From Pseudomonas brassicacearum subsp. neoaurantiaca (GTDB lineage Bacteria; Pseudomonadota; Gammaproteobacteria; Pseudomonadales; Pseudomonadaceae), in the NCBI RefSeq assembly GCF_013608025.1, contig NZ_VDLV01000020.1:222-64221 (forward strand): 64,000 nucleotides of DNA, in the 5' to 3' direction. Positions 15,574 through 24,857 of this stretch are shown here, one piece after another. Made by a program: the position numbers and the translations under genes. The notes beneath the pieces are model-generated. The model made no database searches and was not told the DNA's origin. It was given only the letters and a program-made list of their open reading frames with translations. Position 1 is the stretch's first letter, and each line of letters starts with the position of its first letter.

Positions 15574-16851
15574 ATGAAAAAAATGATGCTCAAAACCACC
15601 CTTGGCCTTGCCGTAACCTTGGCATCCACCCAACTCTTTGCCAGTGGCTTTGCCTTGAACGAACAAAGCATCAGTGGCATGGGCACTGGCTTCGCGGGTC
15701 GTTCTTCTTCTGCCGATGATGCAAGCACCGTGTTCGGCAACCCTGCCGGCATGTCGCGCCTCAAGCGTCAACAAGTCACCGGCGGTTTCGCTGCCATCGA
15801 CGCCTCCACCGATATCAACGATGCCAGCGGCAGCCGCTCCGGCACCAACGATGGCGACATGGTTCCGCTCACCGGTGTTCCGATGGGCTACTACGTCAAG
15901 CCAATCGATGATCAGTGGGCATTCGGCCTGGGCGTCTACGCGCCGTTCGGCCTGATCACCGACTATGAAAACAGCTTCCAGGGCCGCAACTTCGGCAGCA
16001 AGAGCGTAGTGAAGGTCGTGACCTTCCAGCCAACCGTCAGCTATGCCTTCAATGACAAGGTATCGATCGGTTTCGGCCCGACCATCAACCGGATTTCGGG
16101 TTCGTTGGAGTCGGCACTGGATGTACCGGGCCTGTCTACCAACGGCAATGTAAAGATCAAAGGCGATGATATCGGCTACGGCTACAACATCGGTCTCTTG
16201 GTACAGGCGACCGATACCACCCGTGTTGGCCTGACGTATCACTCCAAAGTCAAATACAAGCTGGAAGGCCATACTGAAGTGAACCCGGGTGGCACTCCCG
16301 TTTTCCCAGGCCTTCTGGTAGATGGGCGCTACGACGCCTCGCTGGACATCACCACGCCTGAGTCGGTGGACTTTTCCGTCACCCAGGAAATCAACGATGC
16401 CTGGACCGTCTACGCCGGCAGCACCTGGACTCGCTGGAGCCGCCTGAAAGACATCACCGTGAACAATGACGTCACGGGCGGCGGCGCATTGAACCCAACC
16501 CTCTTCGGCACCATCACCGAAGAACAGAACTGGCACGACACCTGGGCCTACGCCATCGGTACCTCCTACCAGCTGAACAAGCAGTGGGTACTGCGCACCG
16601 GCCTGTCCTTCGACCAGTCGCCGACCAACAACACCGACCGCTCGCCACGTATCCCTACCGGTGACCGGACCATCTTCAGCCTCGGTGCCGGCTGGAGCCC
16701 AACCGAAGACCTGACCATCGACGTGGCTTATTCCTACCTCAAGGAAGAAAAAGTCAACGTCAACAGGACCAATGCCTTGGGTCAGGCCTACAGCGCTGAA
16801 TACGAAAACAGCGCCAACGGCTTCGGTGTCGGTGCGACCTACCGCTTCTGA
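15574..16851 (+). CDS. FadL/OmpP1-family outer membrane transport protein
   Basis: A 425-residue beta-barrel protein with a clear signal peptide (MKKMMLKTTLGLAVTLAS, cleavage near residue 23). The mature N-terminus, SGFALNEQSISGMGTGFAG, and the NPA motif in FGNPAGMSRL form the FadL hatch domain that opens to let long-chain fatty acids or other hydrophobic compounds through. The C-terminus ends in aromatic YRF, as barrel proteins do for BAM recognition. GGAG precedes the ATG. The gene is monocistronic, with possible control sites upstream and a terminator downstream. Pseudomonas carries several FadL paralogues, so the substrate is not certain. Confidence 0.92.
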   Translation: MKKMMLKTTLGLAVTLASTQLFASGFALNEQSISGMGTGFAGRSSSADDASTVFGNPAGMSRLKRQQVTGGFAAIDASTDINDASGSRSGTNDGDMVPLTGVPMGYYVKPIDDQWAFGLGVYAPFGLITDYENSFQGRNFGSKSVVKVVTFQPTVSYAFNDKVSIGFGPTINRISGSLESALDVPGLSTNGNVKIKGDDIGYGYNIGLLVQATDTTRVGLTYHSKVKYKLEGHTEVNPGGTPVFPGLLVDGRYDASLDITTPESVDFSVTQEINDAWTVYAGSTWTRWSRLKDITVNNDVTGGGALNPTLFGTITEEQNWHDTWAYAIGTSYQLNKQWVLRTGLSFDQSPTNNTDRSPRIPTGDRTIFSLGAGWSPTEDLTIDVAYSYLKEEKVNVNRTNALGQAYSAEYENSANGFGVGATYRF

Positions 16852-16890
16852 TGATTCACGGCGAGGTTGAACACCTCCCCCGTTGAAGCG

Positions 16891-16928
16891 AAAAAAGCCC
16901 CGTTCTCTGCAAAGAGGCGGGGCTTTTT
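16891..16928. terminator. Bidirectional terminator between fadL-type and peroxidase genes
   Basis: AAAAAGCCCCG and CGGGGCTTTTT flank an inner CTCT/AGAG stem. The A and T runs at both ends allow use on either strand by the convergent genes. Confidence 0.92.
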
Positions 16929-16940
16929 CGCGACTGGTGG

Positions 16941-17492
16941 TCAGGGCTTGGAAGCGATGGCCGCCTCTACCGCCTTGATGAAATCAGGATCATCTGGCTT
17001 GATCCGGCTGGAAAAACTGCCGACCACCTTGCCCTGACGGTCGACCACGTATTTATAGAAATTCCATTTCGGCGCGCTGGATTGTTCAGCCAAGTGCTTG
17101 AACAACGGTATGGCGTCCGCGCCTCGCACCGGTTGCGGCTCGGTCATAGTGAACGTCACGCCATAATTGACGTAGCAGACCTTGGCGGTCTCCGCCCCAT
17201 CCTTGGATTCCTGCTTGAAATCATTGGACGGTACGCCCAGCACTTCCAGCCCTTCGCCTTTGTAACGCTGGTTCAGGGCTTCAAGCCCTTTGAACTGTGG
17301 CGCGAACCCACAGAAGCTGGCGGTGTTGACCACCACCAACGGCTTGCCGGCGAAGCGCTGGCAAAGATCGATGGTTTCCTTGGCCCGCAATTTGGGTAAT
17401 TTGCCTTCCAGCAACGGCGGGCAATCAGCCGCCCACACTTGCCCGGCCACAGCGAGCAACAGGGCGGGAACAGCAAGCCAGCGCATCAGCAT
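16941..17492 (-). CDS. Exported glutathione-peroxidase-family protein
   Basis: A 183-residue protein with a signal peptide ending near AxA (residues 20-22). The peroxidase fold shows NTASFCGF with the peroxidatic Cys61 (Cys in place of selenocysteine) and [10 protein letters not shown] containing the conserved Trp/Asn. Export implies a periplasmic peroxide-detoxifying or thiol-oxidising role, unlike the usual cytoplasmic Gpx. ATG at 17492 or 17486 is possible. It follows the MFS gene and a 39-residue membrane protein on the same strand, so it may be the last gene of a MarR-controlled unit. Confidence 0.88.
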   Translation of the reverse strand: MLMRWLAVPALLLAVAGQVWAADCPPLLEGKLPKLRAKETIDLCQRFAGKPLVVVNTASFCGFAPQFKGLEALNQRYKGEGLEVLGVPSNDFKQESKDGAETAKVCYVNYGVTFTMTEPQPVRGADAIPLFKHLAEQSSAPKWNFYKYVVDRQGKVVGSFSSRIKPDDPDFIKAVEAAIASKP

Positions 17493-17559
17493 GTCGGATT
17501 TTCCTTGTAAGCCTGTCAGACCAAGACGTTACCCCGCCATGCCCAGCGCCGTCCACACG

Positions 17560-17679
17560 TCAGCAGTTGCCCATGCCAAGCTGCATCAAGGCCAATCCGC
17601 CCTGGTGCCAGCCCCACCAGGCGAACGCCAGCAACAGAGCGGCGCCGGCCACAATCAACCTTGGGCCAACGCGACTCAT
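17560..17679 (-). CDS. 39-residue single-span membrane protein
   Basis: The product begins MSRVGPRLIVAGAALLLAFA and ends in MQLGMGNC. It has a basic N-terminus, one hydrophobic helix rich in Ala/Leu/Trp (approx. residues 9-24) and a C-terminal Cys. Its ATG overlaps the MFS stop codon in ATGA, so it is likely translationally coupled to the transporter. Such small proteins often associate with the transporter they are coupled to, but no family is named here. It is too short for most gene callers. The longer frame over the same bases (17516-17722) has no hydrophobic pattern and is not preferred. Confidence 0.7.
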   Translation of the reverse strand: MSRVGPRLIVAGAALLLAFAWWGWHQGGLALMQLGMGNC

Positions 17680-18884
17680 GCCGCACCGACCTGGGCTTGC
17701 AGGCGTGCCACCGGGCGCTCATGCACCGGCCAGTTCAATGCCGCCGCCAGCAGGCTGAGCAGAATCGAGACTTGCCAGATCAAGTCATAACTGCCGGTCC
17801 GGTCGTATACCACCCCGCCCAGCCAGCCGCCCAGGAACGAACCCAACTGGTGGAACAGAAACACAATCCCACCCAGCATCGAGAGATTTCGTACACCGAA
17901 CAACGTGGCGACCGTTCCGTTGGTCAGCGGCACCGTCGACAACCACAGCAAACCCATCGCCATGCCGAACAGATAGGCCGTGGTGGTCGTTACGGGCAGC
18001 CACAGGAACAAGCCGATCACCACCGCACGCACCAGATACAGACCAGTGAGCAGGCGCGGCTTGGACATGCGCCCGCCCAACCAGCCGGCGGTGTAGGTGC
18101 CGAAGATATTGAACAGCCCGACCAGCGCCAACACGGTGGTGCCAACGCTGGCCGGCAGGTGTTGGTCCACCAGATAGGCCGGCAGGTGCACGCCAATGAA
18201 CACCACCTGGAAACCGCAGACAAAAAAGCCGACCGCCAGCAACCAGAAACCAGAATGACTGCACGCCTCGCGCAGCGCCTCGGACAAGGTCTGTTCGTTG
18301 CCGCTCAGTGGCGCCGGCGCATCCTTGAGCATACTGACCAACGGCACGATCAATGCCACCAGCAATCCCAGTGCCAGCAACGCGGCGGACCAGCCGAGCC
18401 AGCCGATCAGGCCCAGCGTGCCGGGCAGCATGGCGAATTGGCCGAAAGAGCCGGCCGCACTGGCGATGCCCATGCCCATGCTGCGCTTTTCCGCAGGGAC
18501 GGCCCGCCCGACCACGCCAAGAATCACCGAGAACGAAGTGCCGGACAGGCCAATGCCGATCAACAGCCCGGCGCTCAACGACAGCGACCAGGGCGAGTCG
18601 GCCATGCCCATGAAGACCAGGCCAAGTGCGTAGAGAACGCCACCGATCAACACCACTTTCGCCGCACCGAAGCGGTCGGCCAGTGCGCCAGTAAAAGGCT
18701 GCGCCAGGCCCCAGATCAGGTTCTGCAAGGCAATGGCGAAGGCAAACACCTCGCGCCCCCAGCCGAATTCGGCGCTCATCGGCGCCAGGAACAGCCCGAA
18801 GCCATGCCGCACGCCCAGGGATAACGCCAGAATCAGCGCACTGCCCACCAGGACCCAACCACAGGTACGCCACATCGATGTCAT
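17676..18884 (-). CDS. MFS transporter under MarR-type control
   Basis: A 402-residue, 12-helix MFS protein. It resembles the monocarboxylate/oxalate-formate group of MFS carriers (GVRHGFGLFLAPMSAEFGWGRE after helix 1; AQPFTGALADRFGAAKV in the helix 2-3 loop). ATG at 18884 has GGAG seven bases upstream; an upstream frame to 18950 is not used. The palindrome GGGTATATACCC lies 18 bases before the start, within the likely promoter or leader. The gene is between marR and a coupled 39-residue membrane protein. The substrate is unknown. Confidence 0.87.
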   Translation of the reverse strand: MTSMWRTCGWVLVGSALILALSLGVRHGFGLFLAPMSAEFGWGREVFAFAIALQNLIWGLAQPFTGALADRFGAAKVVLIGGVLYALGLVFMGMADSPWSLSLSAGLLIGIGLSGTSFSVILGVVGRAVPAEKRSMGMGIASAAGSFGQFAMLPGTLGLIGWLGWSAALLALGLLVALIVPLVSMLKDAPAPLSGNEQTLSEALREACSHSGFWLLAVGFFVCGFQVVFIGVHLPAYLVDQHLPASVGTTVLALVGLFNIFGTYTAGWLGGRMSKPRLLTGLYLVRAVVIGLFLWLPVTTTTAYLFGMAMGLLWLSTVPLTNGTVATLFGVRNLSMLGGIVFLFHQLGSFLGGWLGGVVYDRTGSYDLIWQVSILLSLLAAALNWPVHERPVARLQAQVGAA

Positions 18885-18901
18885 TCTTATTCTCCGGTCG
18901 C

Positions 18902-18913
18902 GGGTATATACCC
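18902..18913. promoter_or_regulatory. Candidate MarR operator 1 (before MFS gene)
   Basis: A perfect 12-base palindrome, GGGTATATACCC, 18 bases upstream of the MFS start codon. A near-identical site occurs at 19347-19358 upstream of marR; read on opposite strands both contain CGCGGGTATATACnC. Confidence 0.75.
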
Positions 18914-18936
18914 ACTTATCATCGGACGAACCGGCA

Positions 18937-19341
18937 TCACGCCAGTTCATCCAGCAAGGCCAGCAAGGTCGCGCGTTTTTCAGCGCCGAGCTTGTCGATC
19001 AATTTCTGTTGTGCCGCTTCCCAGGCCGGCAACGCCGCCGCCAACCGGGCATTTCCTGCCTCGGTGAGCACGACGATACGGTTGCGCAGATCGTCGCCCT
19101 CAGCCAGCTTCACCAACCCCTCGCCTTCCAGCACTCGCAGGTTGCGCCCGAGGGTGCTGCGGTCCAGGCCCATGGCCTCGGCCAGGGAGGAAATGCTCGG
19201 CTGGTCCAGGCGCGCCAGGTTATTGAGCAAAGAATACTGGGCAACGTTGATCCCGAAGCCGTCGAGAGCGCCGTCGTAATACCTGCTGACGCCACGGGCG
19301 GCGCGACGCAGGTTGATGCACAGACATTGGGAAGGAAGCAT
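18937..19341 (-). CDS. MarR family transcriptional regulator
   Basis: A 134-residue protein with the MarR winged helix: QPSISSLAEAMGLDRSTLGRN as helix-turn-helix (approx. 47-67), then a wing with GDDLRNRIVVLTEAG. The N-terminal CxC pair (Cys6, Cys8) is the type of feature that can serve redox sensing, and the downstream unit ends in a peroxidase; that link is inference. The palindrome-like site at 19347 lies directly before the start, suggesting autoregulation, and a second copy precedes the MFS gene. Confidence 0.9.
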   Translation of the reverse strand: MLPSQCLCINLRRAARGVSRYYDGALDGFGINVAQYSLLNNLARLDQPSISSLAEAMGLDRSTLGRNLRVLEGEGLVKLAEGDDLRNRIVVLTEAGNARLAAALPAWEAAQQKLIDKLGAEKRATLLALLDELA

Positions 19342-19346
19342 GATGC

Positions 19347-19358
19347 GTGTATATACCC
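19347..19358. promoter_or_regulatory. Candidate MarR operator 2 (before marR)
   Basis: GTGTATATACCC, a one-mismatch version of the palindrome at 18902, lies 6 bases upstream of the marR start codon, where bound protein would block transcription of marR itself. Confidence 0.7.
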
Positions 19359-19413
19359 GCGACTAAATGAATGCAAATTTAAATCAGCGCTGGCCCGTCG
19401 GCAACGTGCACAT

Positions 19414-20151
19414 TCAGCTAAAACCCAGCGCCACCAGAACGACCATTTCCAACAGCTCCAGCAAGGCGCCGGCGGTGTCGCCGGTGCATCCCTGCAGCCT
19501 GCGCAGCATTGTTTGCCGCAAGCCGATGAAGACCAACGCGGCGACCGCCAACGCCCACAACCCTGCCCAGCCCATCACCAGCACGCAACCCAGCGCGCCG
19601 GCCGCCAGCACCTGCCAACCCGAGCGGCGCGGCAGGTGATCGGCCAGCGCCTGGCCCAGGCCGCCGGCACGCACATACGGCGTGGTGAGGAACAAACCCA
19701 GCAAGGCGCCACGCCCCAACATCGGCACGATGAGCAAGGCCAGCGCATGCCCTTGCTCGATCAGCGCCACCAGCGCGGTCCATTTGAGCAGCAACACCAG
19801 CACCAGCGTGATCACAGCGATCGGCCCGCTGCGCGGATCCTTCATGATCAGCAGCGTGCGCTCGCGATCGCCGAAGCCGCCGAGCCAGGCATCAGCGCTG
19901 TCGGCTAGGCCATCCAGGTGCAACCCGCCGCTGAGCAGCACCCATGCCGCCAGCAGCAATGCGGCATGCAGCAACACGGGCGCGCCCGACAAGAGCGCAT
20001 CGAGCAAGCACAGCAGACCACCGAACAACAGCCCCACCAAGGGATAGAACAACAACGAACGACCCAATTGTTCAGGCTCGGGCATACCAGGCAGGCGAAC
20101 CGGCAAGCTGCTGAGAAATTGCAGGGCGATCCAAAACGGCAACATGCTCAA
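19414..20151 (-). CDS. cobS: Adenosylcobinamide-GDP ribazoletransferase (cobalamin synthase)
   Basis: A 245-residue polytopic membrane protein with the CobS motifs GGLHLDGLADSADAWLGG (approx. residues 75-92) and MKDPRSGPIAV (approx. 103-113), whose acidic residues bind metal. It joins alpha-ribazole(-phosphate) to adenosylcobinamide-GDP, the last assembly step of the B12 lower axial ligand. Its start overlaps the cobC phosphatase stop by four bases. It is the final gene of the minus-strand cobalamin operon. Confidence 0.95.
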   Translation of the reverse strand: MSMLPFWIALQFLSSLPVRLPGMPEPEQLGRSLLFYPLVGLLFGGLLCLLDALLSGAPVLLHAALLLAAWVLLSGGLHLDGLADSADAWLGGFGDRERTLLIMKDPRSGPIAVITLVLVLLLKWTALVALIEQGHALALLIVPMLGRGALLGLFLTTPYVRAGGLGQALADHLPRRSGWQVLAAGALGCVLVMGWAGLWALAVAALVFIGLRQTMLRRLQGCTGDTAGALLELLEMVVLVALGFS

Positions 20152-20723
20152 ACCGCCTCTTCGAGCACGGGACCGGACGACACGCTCAGGGAAAACAGCG
20201 CTCCATGGCCGACTTCGACATTCAACAACTGCTCGCGAGGCAAGCCGCGAGCCCTGGCCAGCAGCAAGCGCATCACACCGCCATGACTGACCAGCAGGAC
20301 GCGCTGCCCGGCATGCGCCATGTGCAAGCGCTCGACCGCTGCCAGGACCCGCGCCGAAAACGCCAGCACCGGCTCACCGTCGGGCGGGGTAAAGGCATAA
20401 GGATCGGCCCAGAAGCGACCAAGGCCATCGGCGTCGGTCTCCATCAACGCCGCCGCGCTGCGACCTTCCCAGGCGCCGAAATGCAACTCTTGCAAGTCTT
20501 TGTCCTGATGCACCGGAACACCCAGCCGTGCGCCAAGTTGTTCGGCGAAACGCGCGCAGCGTTGCAACGGCGAGCACACCAGGCGATCCCATGGCCCGCC
20601 TTGCGCCACCGCCGCGTGCATCTGCTCCCAGCCCCTGGCTGTCAAGGCGTCGTCGAGGCTGCCGCGCAACCCGCCGCCCAGTTCGGTTTCGCCGTGACGC
20701 AGCAGGTCCAGGCGCAAGGTCAT
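20148..20723 (-). CDS. cobC: Alpha-ribazole-5-phosphate phosphatase, histidine phosphatase family
   Basis: A 191-residue histidine phosphatase. The RHG motif [11 protein letters not shown] (approx. residues 8-18) contains the phospho-accepting His, and [14 protein letters not shown] holds the second catalytic His. In this operon it removes phosphate from alpha-ribazole-phosphate or adenosylcobalamin-phosphate. It overlaps cobT and cobS by four bases on either side. The symbol follows the Salmonella/E. coli naming; in the P. denitrificans scheme cobC means the threonine-phosphate decarboxylase gene. Confidence 0.9.
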   Translation of the reverse strand: MTLRLDLLRHGETELGGGLRGSLDDALTARGWEQMHAAVAQGGPWDRLVCSPLQRCARFAEQLGARLGVPVHQDKDLQELHFGAWEGRSAAALMETDADGLGRFWADPYAFTPPDGEPVLAFSARVLAAVERLHMAHAGQRVLLVSHGGVMRLLLARARGLPREQLLNVEVGHGALFSLSVSSGPVLEEAV

Positions 20724-21775
20724 GCCGGACGATCCGCCACGGCCGCTTCGGCAAACGTCGCCATCTGCCCATGGACGTCACAGGCCAGGCGTAGCAGCGG
20801 CACCGCCAACGCCGCGCCACTGCCCTCGCCCAGGCGCAAGCCCAGGTCCAGCAGCGGTTCCGCACCGAGGGTTTCCAACACGTGCTTGTGGCCTGGCTCG
20901 GCGCCGCGATGACCGAACAGCAGCCATGGACGGCATTCAGGATTGAGTCGCACCGCCACCAGCGCCGCAACGCTGCAAATGAAGCCATCCACCAGCACGG
21001 CGACGCCTTGCTGGGCACAGGCCAGATAAGCCCCAGTCAACGCGGCGATTTCAAAGCCACCGAGGTTGAACAACGTCTGCAACGGGTCGTTGCCTTGGGC
21101 ACTGTGCAGCGCCAGGGCGCGCTCGATGACGATGGCCTTGCGGCTGACCCCCGCCGCATCCAACCCCGTCCCTGGCCCGACCAGATGCGCCACCGGACAA
21201 TCGAGCAAGGCACAGGCCAGCGCGCTGGCGGCCGTGGTATTACCGATGCCCATCTCGCCGCCAATGAACAATTGCGTCCCGCCCGCCACGGCACGCATCA
21301 CACTGTCGCGCCCGGCTTGCAGGGCCTGTTCGCCCTGATCCAGGGTCATCGCCGGCCCCTGGACGAAGTTCGCGGTGCCAGGGCCAAGGTTCAAATGGCG
21401 CACGCCGGGCAAGTCCAGCGAAGGCGTCACGGTGCCCAGGTCAACCACTTCGAGCGAAGCATTCAGTTGCCGTGCGAGCACGCTGATGGCCGCGCCGCCG
21501 CTGACGAAGTTGAGCAGCATTTGCCCGGTGACTTCCTGGGGATACGCCGAGACCCCTTCGGCCACGACGCCATGATCACCGGCAAAAATGGCGATCCAGA
21601 GCCGATCCAGGCTCGGCTTGAGCTGCCCTTGCAGGCCCGCGAGTTGCACCGCCACCGATTCCAGGCGGCCGAGGGAGCCGGCCGGTTTGGTCAGCTGTTG
21701 CTGACGGGCCGCAGCCTGCTCCAGCGCCAGCGTATCAACGGGCTTGCATGGGTCCAGCCACCAGCGATGATTCAT
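20720..21775 (-). CDS. cobT: Nicotinate-nucleotide--dimethylbenzimidazole phosphoribosyltransferase
   Basis: A 351-residue enzyme that activates 5,6-dimethylbenzimidazole to alpha-ribazole-phosphate using nicotinate mononucleotide. Family signatures include [10 protein letters not shown] near the N-terminus, [20 protein letters not shown], and [15 protein letters not shown] in the middle. Near the C-terminus the family's catalytic Glu region follows [12 protein letters not shown]. It overlaps cobP and cobC by four bases. With BluB and CobS in the same operon it forms the complete lower-ligand pathway. Confidence 0.96.
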   Translation of the reverse strand: MNHRWWLDPCKPVDTLALEQAAARQQQLTKPAGSLGRLESVAVQLAGLQGQLKPSLDRLWIAIFAGDHGVVAEGVSAYPQEVTGQMLLNFVSGGAAISVLARQLNASLEVVDLGTVTPSLDLPGVRHLNLGPGTANFVQGPAMTLDQGEQALQAGRDSVMRAVAGGTQLFIGGEMGIGNTTAASALACALLDCPVAHLVGPGTGLDAAGVSRKAIVIERALALHSAQGNDPLQTLFNLGGFEIAALTGAYLACAQQGVAVLVDGFICSVAALVAVRLNPECRPWLLFGHRGAEPGHKHVLETLGAEPLLDLGLRLGEGSGAALAVPLLRLACDVHGQMATFAEAAVADRPA

Positions 21776-22293
21776 AACGCAATTCCTTTAAGGGTCAGGG
21801 GCAAGCCGGCGACGGTCAGCACGACGCGCTGACAACGTTCGGCCAGGGCTTGATGCAGCCAACCGGCTTCATCGACGTAACGACGGGTCAGCTCGCCCAG
21901 CGGCACGACGCCCATGCCGGTTTCGTTGCTGACGAAAATGACTTCACCTGGGAGTGCGCTGATGCAGTCCAGCAGCGCTTCACGCTCGGCGATCAACCGT
22001 TCGGGATCGTCGAGCATCAGCAAGTTGGTCAGCCACAGGGTCAGGCAGTCCACCAGCAGGCATCGTTCGGTTGCGGCGTTTTCTTGCAGCACCCGCGCCA
22101 GCGCCAACGGTTCCTCCACCAGCGCCCATTCGGCCGGACGGCGGGCGCGGTGCTGGGCGACACGCTGGTTCATCTCGCCGTCGAGGGGTTGGCTGGTGGC
22201 GATGTAGGTCACCGGTAATTGTGTTTCTGTCGCGAGTTTTTCGGCCAGGCGACTCTTGCCGGAGCGGGCGCCGCCCAAGATCAATTGGAGCAT
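21772..22293 (-). CDS. cobU: Bifunctional adenosylcobinamide kinase / adenosylcobinamide-phosphate guanylyltransferase
   Basis: A 173-residue P-loop enzyme (cobP in the P. denitrificans scheme). The Walker A motif [15 protein letters not shown] lies at residues 6-20. [13 protein letters not shown] carries the His that becomes guanylylated in this family. It phosphorylates adenosylcobinamide and then transfers GMP. A 123-base gap with a REPIN separates it from cobQ upstream, the only interruption in the otherwise overlapping operon, while downstream it overlaps cobT by four bases. Confidence 0.95.
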   Translation of the reverse strand: MLQLILGGARSGKSRLAEKLATETQLPVTYIATSQPLDGEMNQRVAQHRARRPAEWALVEEPLALARVLQENAATERCLLVDCLTLWLTNLLMLDDPERLIAEREALLDCISALPGEVIFVSNETGMGVVPLGELTRRYVDEAGWLHQALAERCQRVVLTVAGLPLTLKGIAL

Positions 22294-22330
22294 GGGGTAT
22301 TACCTTTTATTCGGCGTATGGCGACTGTCG

Positions 22331-22400
22331 TCATCGCGAGCAAGCTCGCTCCCACAGTTTGAAATGCATTCCCTTGTGGGAGCGAGCTTGCTCGCGATGA
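22331..22400. repeat. REPIN, family A, inward arms, inside the cobalamin operon
   Basis: It fills most of the 123-base gap between cobQ and cobU. Arms face inward around the spacer GTTTGAAATGCATTCCCT, which recurs in the element at 52692-52798. As RNA it would form a stable hairpin that could separate the stability of the two halves of the operon message. Confidence 0.92.
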
Positions 22401-22416
22401 GGCCAGCCTAGCCAAC

Positions 22417-23868
22417 CTAGATCCCACAGAGTTCACGCAGCAACCCGGTATCGAGATGCCGCTCCACCAGGTCCGCCAACCGTTCGATATCTCGCTCGCG
22501 CAAGCCGTGGTAATCCACCGCCTGTACGTCCTCCAGACCCGACCAACGCAGCAACGCGCTGCTGGCCGCCGGCGATTCAAACAGCCCGTGCAGATAAGTC
22601 CCGACAATCTGCCCGTCCAGGCTCCGAGCGCCATCGCAACGGCCGTCATCGAGATGCACCGCAGCATGTTCCAGAGCGGGGCCGACGGTCACGCCCGCGT
22701 GGATCTCGTAGCCGCTGACCTCGGCGTCTTCCAAAGCCAGCCGCCCGCAAACATTGCGCAATTGCTTCTCGCGTTCCAGAGTCGTTTCGAAATCCAACAG
22801 GCCCAGCCCGGCACTGGAGCCCGCCGCGCCTTCCAGGCCGAGCGGGTCATGGACGTGCTGGCCAAGCATCTGCAGACCGCCACAAATGCCCAGTAACCTG
22901 CCGCCGTAGCGCAGGTGTCGAGCGATCGCCGTTTCCCAGCCGTTGGCTCGGAGAAAGGCCAAGTCGCTGCGCACACTTTTGGAACCGGGCAGGATGATCA
23001 AGTCGGCTGGCGGGATGGCCTGGCCGGGACCGATGAATTGCAAATCGACTTGTGGATGCAGGCGCAGCGGGTCGAAATCGGTGTGGTTGCTGATGCGTGG
23101 CAGGACCGGCACCACCACCTTGAGCACCTGTTCGGCTTTGTCGGCCTGACGCTGGTCGAGGCCATCCTCGGCCTCCAGATGCAAGTCCATGACATAGGGC
23201 AGCACGCCGATCACCGGTTTGCCGGTGCGCGCTTCCAGCCAATCCAGGCCGGGCTGCAGCAAAGCAAGGTCGCCGCGGAAACGGTTGATGATGAAGCCTT
23301 TGACACGCGCCTGTTCGCTGGGCGAAAGCAGTTCCAGGGTGCCGACCAGATGGGCGAACACACCACCACGGTTGATGTCGGCGATCAACAACACCGGGCA
23401 GTCGACCGCCTCGGCGAAGCCCATGTTGGCGATATCTCCAGCCCGCAGATTGATCTCCGCCGGCGATCCCGCGCCCTCGACCATGACGACCGGATAGGTC
23501 GCGCTCAATCGTTCATGGGAAGCAAGCACCGCCTGCATCGCGATGGCCTTGTAATCGTGATAGGCCACCGCGTTCATGGTGGTGACGGCGCGGCCATGGA
23601 TGATGACTTGCGCGCCGGTGTCGCTGTTGGGCTTGAGCAGGACCGGGTTCATGTCGGTGTGCGGTTCGAGGCCGCACGCCTGGGCCTGGACGGCCTGGGC
23701 CCGGCCGATTTCGCCACCGTCGGCGGTCACTGCGCTGTTAAGGGCCATGTTCTGCGGCTTGAACGGCACCACGCGCACGCCCTGACGCGTGACCCAGCGG
23801 CACAGCGCCGTGACCAACGTACTTTTACCTGCATCGGAAGTGGTGCCCTGCACCATCAGGGTTGTCAT
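22417..23868 (-). CDS. cobQ: Adenosylcobyric acid synthase (glutamine-hydrolysing)
   Basis: A 483-residue enzyme that amidates four side chains of adenosylcobyrinic acid a,c-diamide. The N-terminal ATP-grasping module has [21 protein letters not shown] (first 25 residues). The C-terminal class I glutamine amidotransferase has the nucleophile Cys in [12 protein letters not shown] and the His of the triad in GTYLHGLFE. Its start overlaps the cobD stop by four bases. Confidence 0.96.
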   Translation of the reverse strand: MTTLMVQGTTSDAGKSTLVTALCRWVTRQGVRVVPFKPQNMALNSAVTADGGEIGRAQAVQAQACGLEPHTDMNPVLLKPNSDTGAQVIIHGRAVTTMNAVAYHDYKAIAMQAVLASHERLSATYPVVMVEGAGSPAEINLRAGDIANMGFAEAVDCPVLLIADINRGGVFAHLVGTLELLSPSEQARVKGFIINRFRGDLALLQPGLDWLEARTGKPVIGVLPYVMDLHLEAEDGLDQRQADKAEQVLKVVVPVLPRISNHTDFDPLRLHPQVDLQFIGPGQAIPPADLIILPGSKSVRSDLAFLRANGWETAIARHLRYGGRLLGICGGLQMLGQHVHDPLGLEGAAGSSAGLGLLDFETTLEREKQLRNVCGRLALEDAEVSGYEIHAGVTVGPALEHAAVHLDDGRCDGARSLDGQIVGTYLHGLFESPAASSALLRWSGLEDVQAVDYHGLRERDIERLADLVERHLDTGLLRELCGI

Positions 23869-24857
23869 GGAGTGTCCTTGGCGTAGGCCTCGAAAGCCTG
23901 TTCGAGGCGCAGGAATTGCGCGTCGTCAGCCGGCAGTCCGAAGCGCAGGCTGCTGGTCTCGGTGAAGAGCCGCAGGAGAATGCCGCGATGGGCCAGGAAT
24001 TCGTAAAGCGCTTGGGCATGTTCAGTGACTAGCCGTTGGAACAACGCGCAACCGCCCTGGGGCTTGAAGCCGTGGCGTTCCAGCGTCATGACCAGGCGTT
24101 GGCTGGTTTCTACGCAACGCTCGCGCTGCCGTGCATGGGCTTCGGTGTCGAGCAGACAAGCTTCACCCAAAATCCGGGTTGGCCCGCTGATGGCCCACGG
24201 CCCGACTTGCTCGGCGAGCAGCTTCAGCAAACGGCGCTCGGCCAGGACGAACCCCAGGCGAACCCCGGCCAGGCCAAAGAATTTGCCGAACGAGCGCAAC
24301 ACGATCAGCCCGACCTGATGGGCATGGGCGCCGAGGCTGAGATGCGGCGTGATATCCATGAACGCCTCATCCACCACCAGCCAGCCACCACGCTGGGCCA
24401 ACCGTGCGTGCCAGTCGAGCAAGCGTTCGGGGCTCAGGCTCAGGCCCGTGGGATTGTTCGGATTGACCACCACCAACACGTCGAGGCTGTCGAGAAAGAA
24501 GTCCACTTCCGCCTCCAGCACTTCGCGCACGATATAACCGCAACGGCGCCAGGCTTCGGCGTGCTCGGCGTAACAAGGCGACAAGACGCCGACCTTGCCG
24601 GCCCGGCGCAGGCGCGGCAACAGTTGGATGGCCATCTGCGAACCGGCCACCGGCAGCACATGCGTCGCTTCGTAGTAATCGCACGCGGCCTGTTCCAATC
24701 CATCGTCGGCCTCGGGCAGGCGCGCCCAGGCCCGCGGCGGGATTGGTGGAATGTCGAACGGCCAGGGCGCCAGGCCACTGGACAGGTCGAGCCAATCGGC
24801 CTCGGCAATGCCGTATTGCCGGGAAGCGTTGCGCAGTCGTCCACCATGCTCAAGCAT
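23865..24857 (-). CDS. cobD: L-threonine-O-3-phosphate decarboxylase (PLP-dependent)
   Basis: A 330-residue fold-type I PLP enzyme. It starts [16 protein letters not shown] like its family; [18 protein letters not shown] contains the Schiff-base Lys, and [10 protein letters not shown] is the aminotransferase-like substrate block. It makes (R)-1-amino-2-propanol phosphate, the linker between corrin and nucleotide. The symbol follows Salmonella naming (cobC in the P. denitrificans scheme). It overlaps cobQ by four bases and cbiB by eight. Confidence 0.93.
   Translation of the reverse strand: MLEHGGRLRNASRQYGIAEADWLDLSSGLAPWPFDIPPIPPRAWARLPEADDGLEQAACDYYEATHVLPVAGSQMAIQLLPRLRRAGKVGVLSPCYAEHAEAWRRCGYIVREVLEAEVDFFLDSLDVLVVVNPNNPTGLSLSPERLLDWHARLAQRGGWLVVDEAFMDITPHLSLGAHAHQVGLIVLRSFGKFFGLAGVRLGFVLAERRLLKLLAEQVGPWAISGPTRILGEACLLDTEAHARQRERCVETSQRLVMTLERHGFKPQGGCALFQRLVTEHAQALYEFLAHRGILLRLFTETSSLRFGLPADDAQFLRLEQAFEAYAKDTP

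Noticed and set aside
17516..17722. 68-codon minus frame over the micropeptide
   Set aside because: Lacks hydrophobic pattern; the 39-residue frame has an ATGA overlap with the MFS gene and a clear membrane helix.
17661..18824. Long plus-strand open frame opposite the MFS gene
   Set aside because: Gln/His/Arg-rich low-complexity antisense frame; the minus strand has a clear 12-helix transporter.
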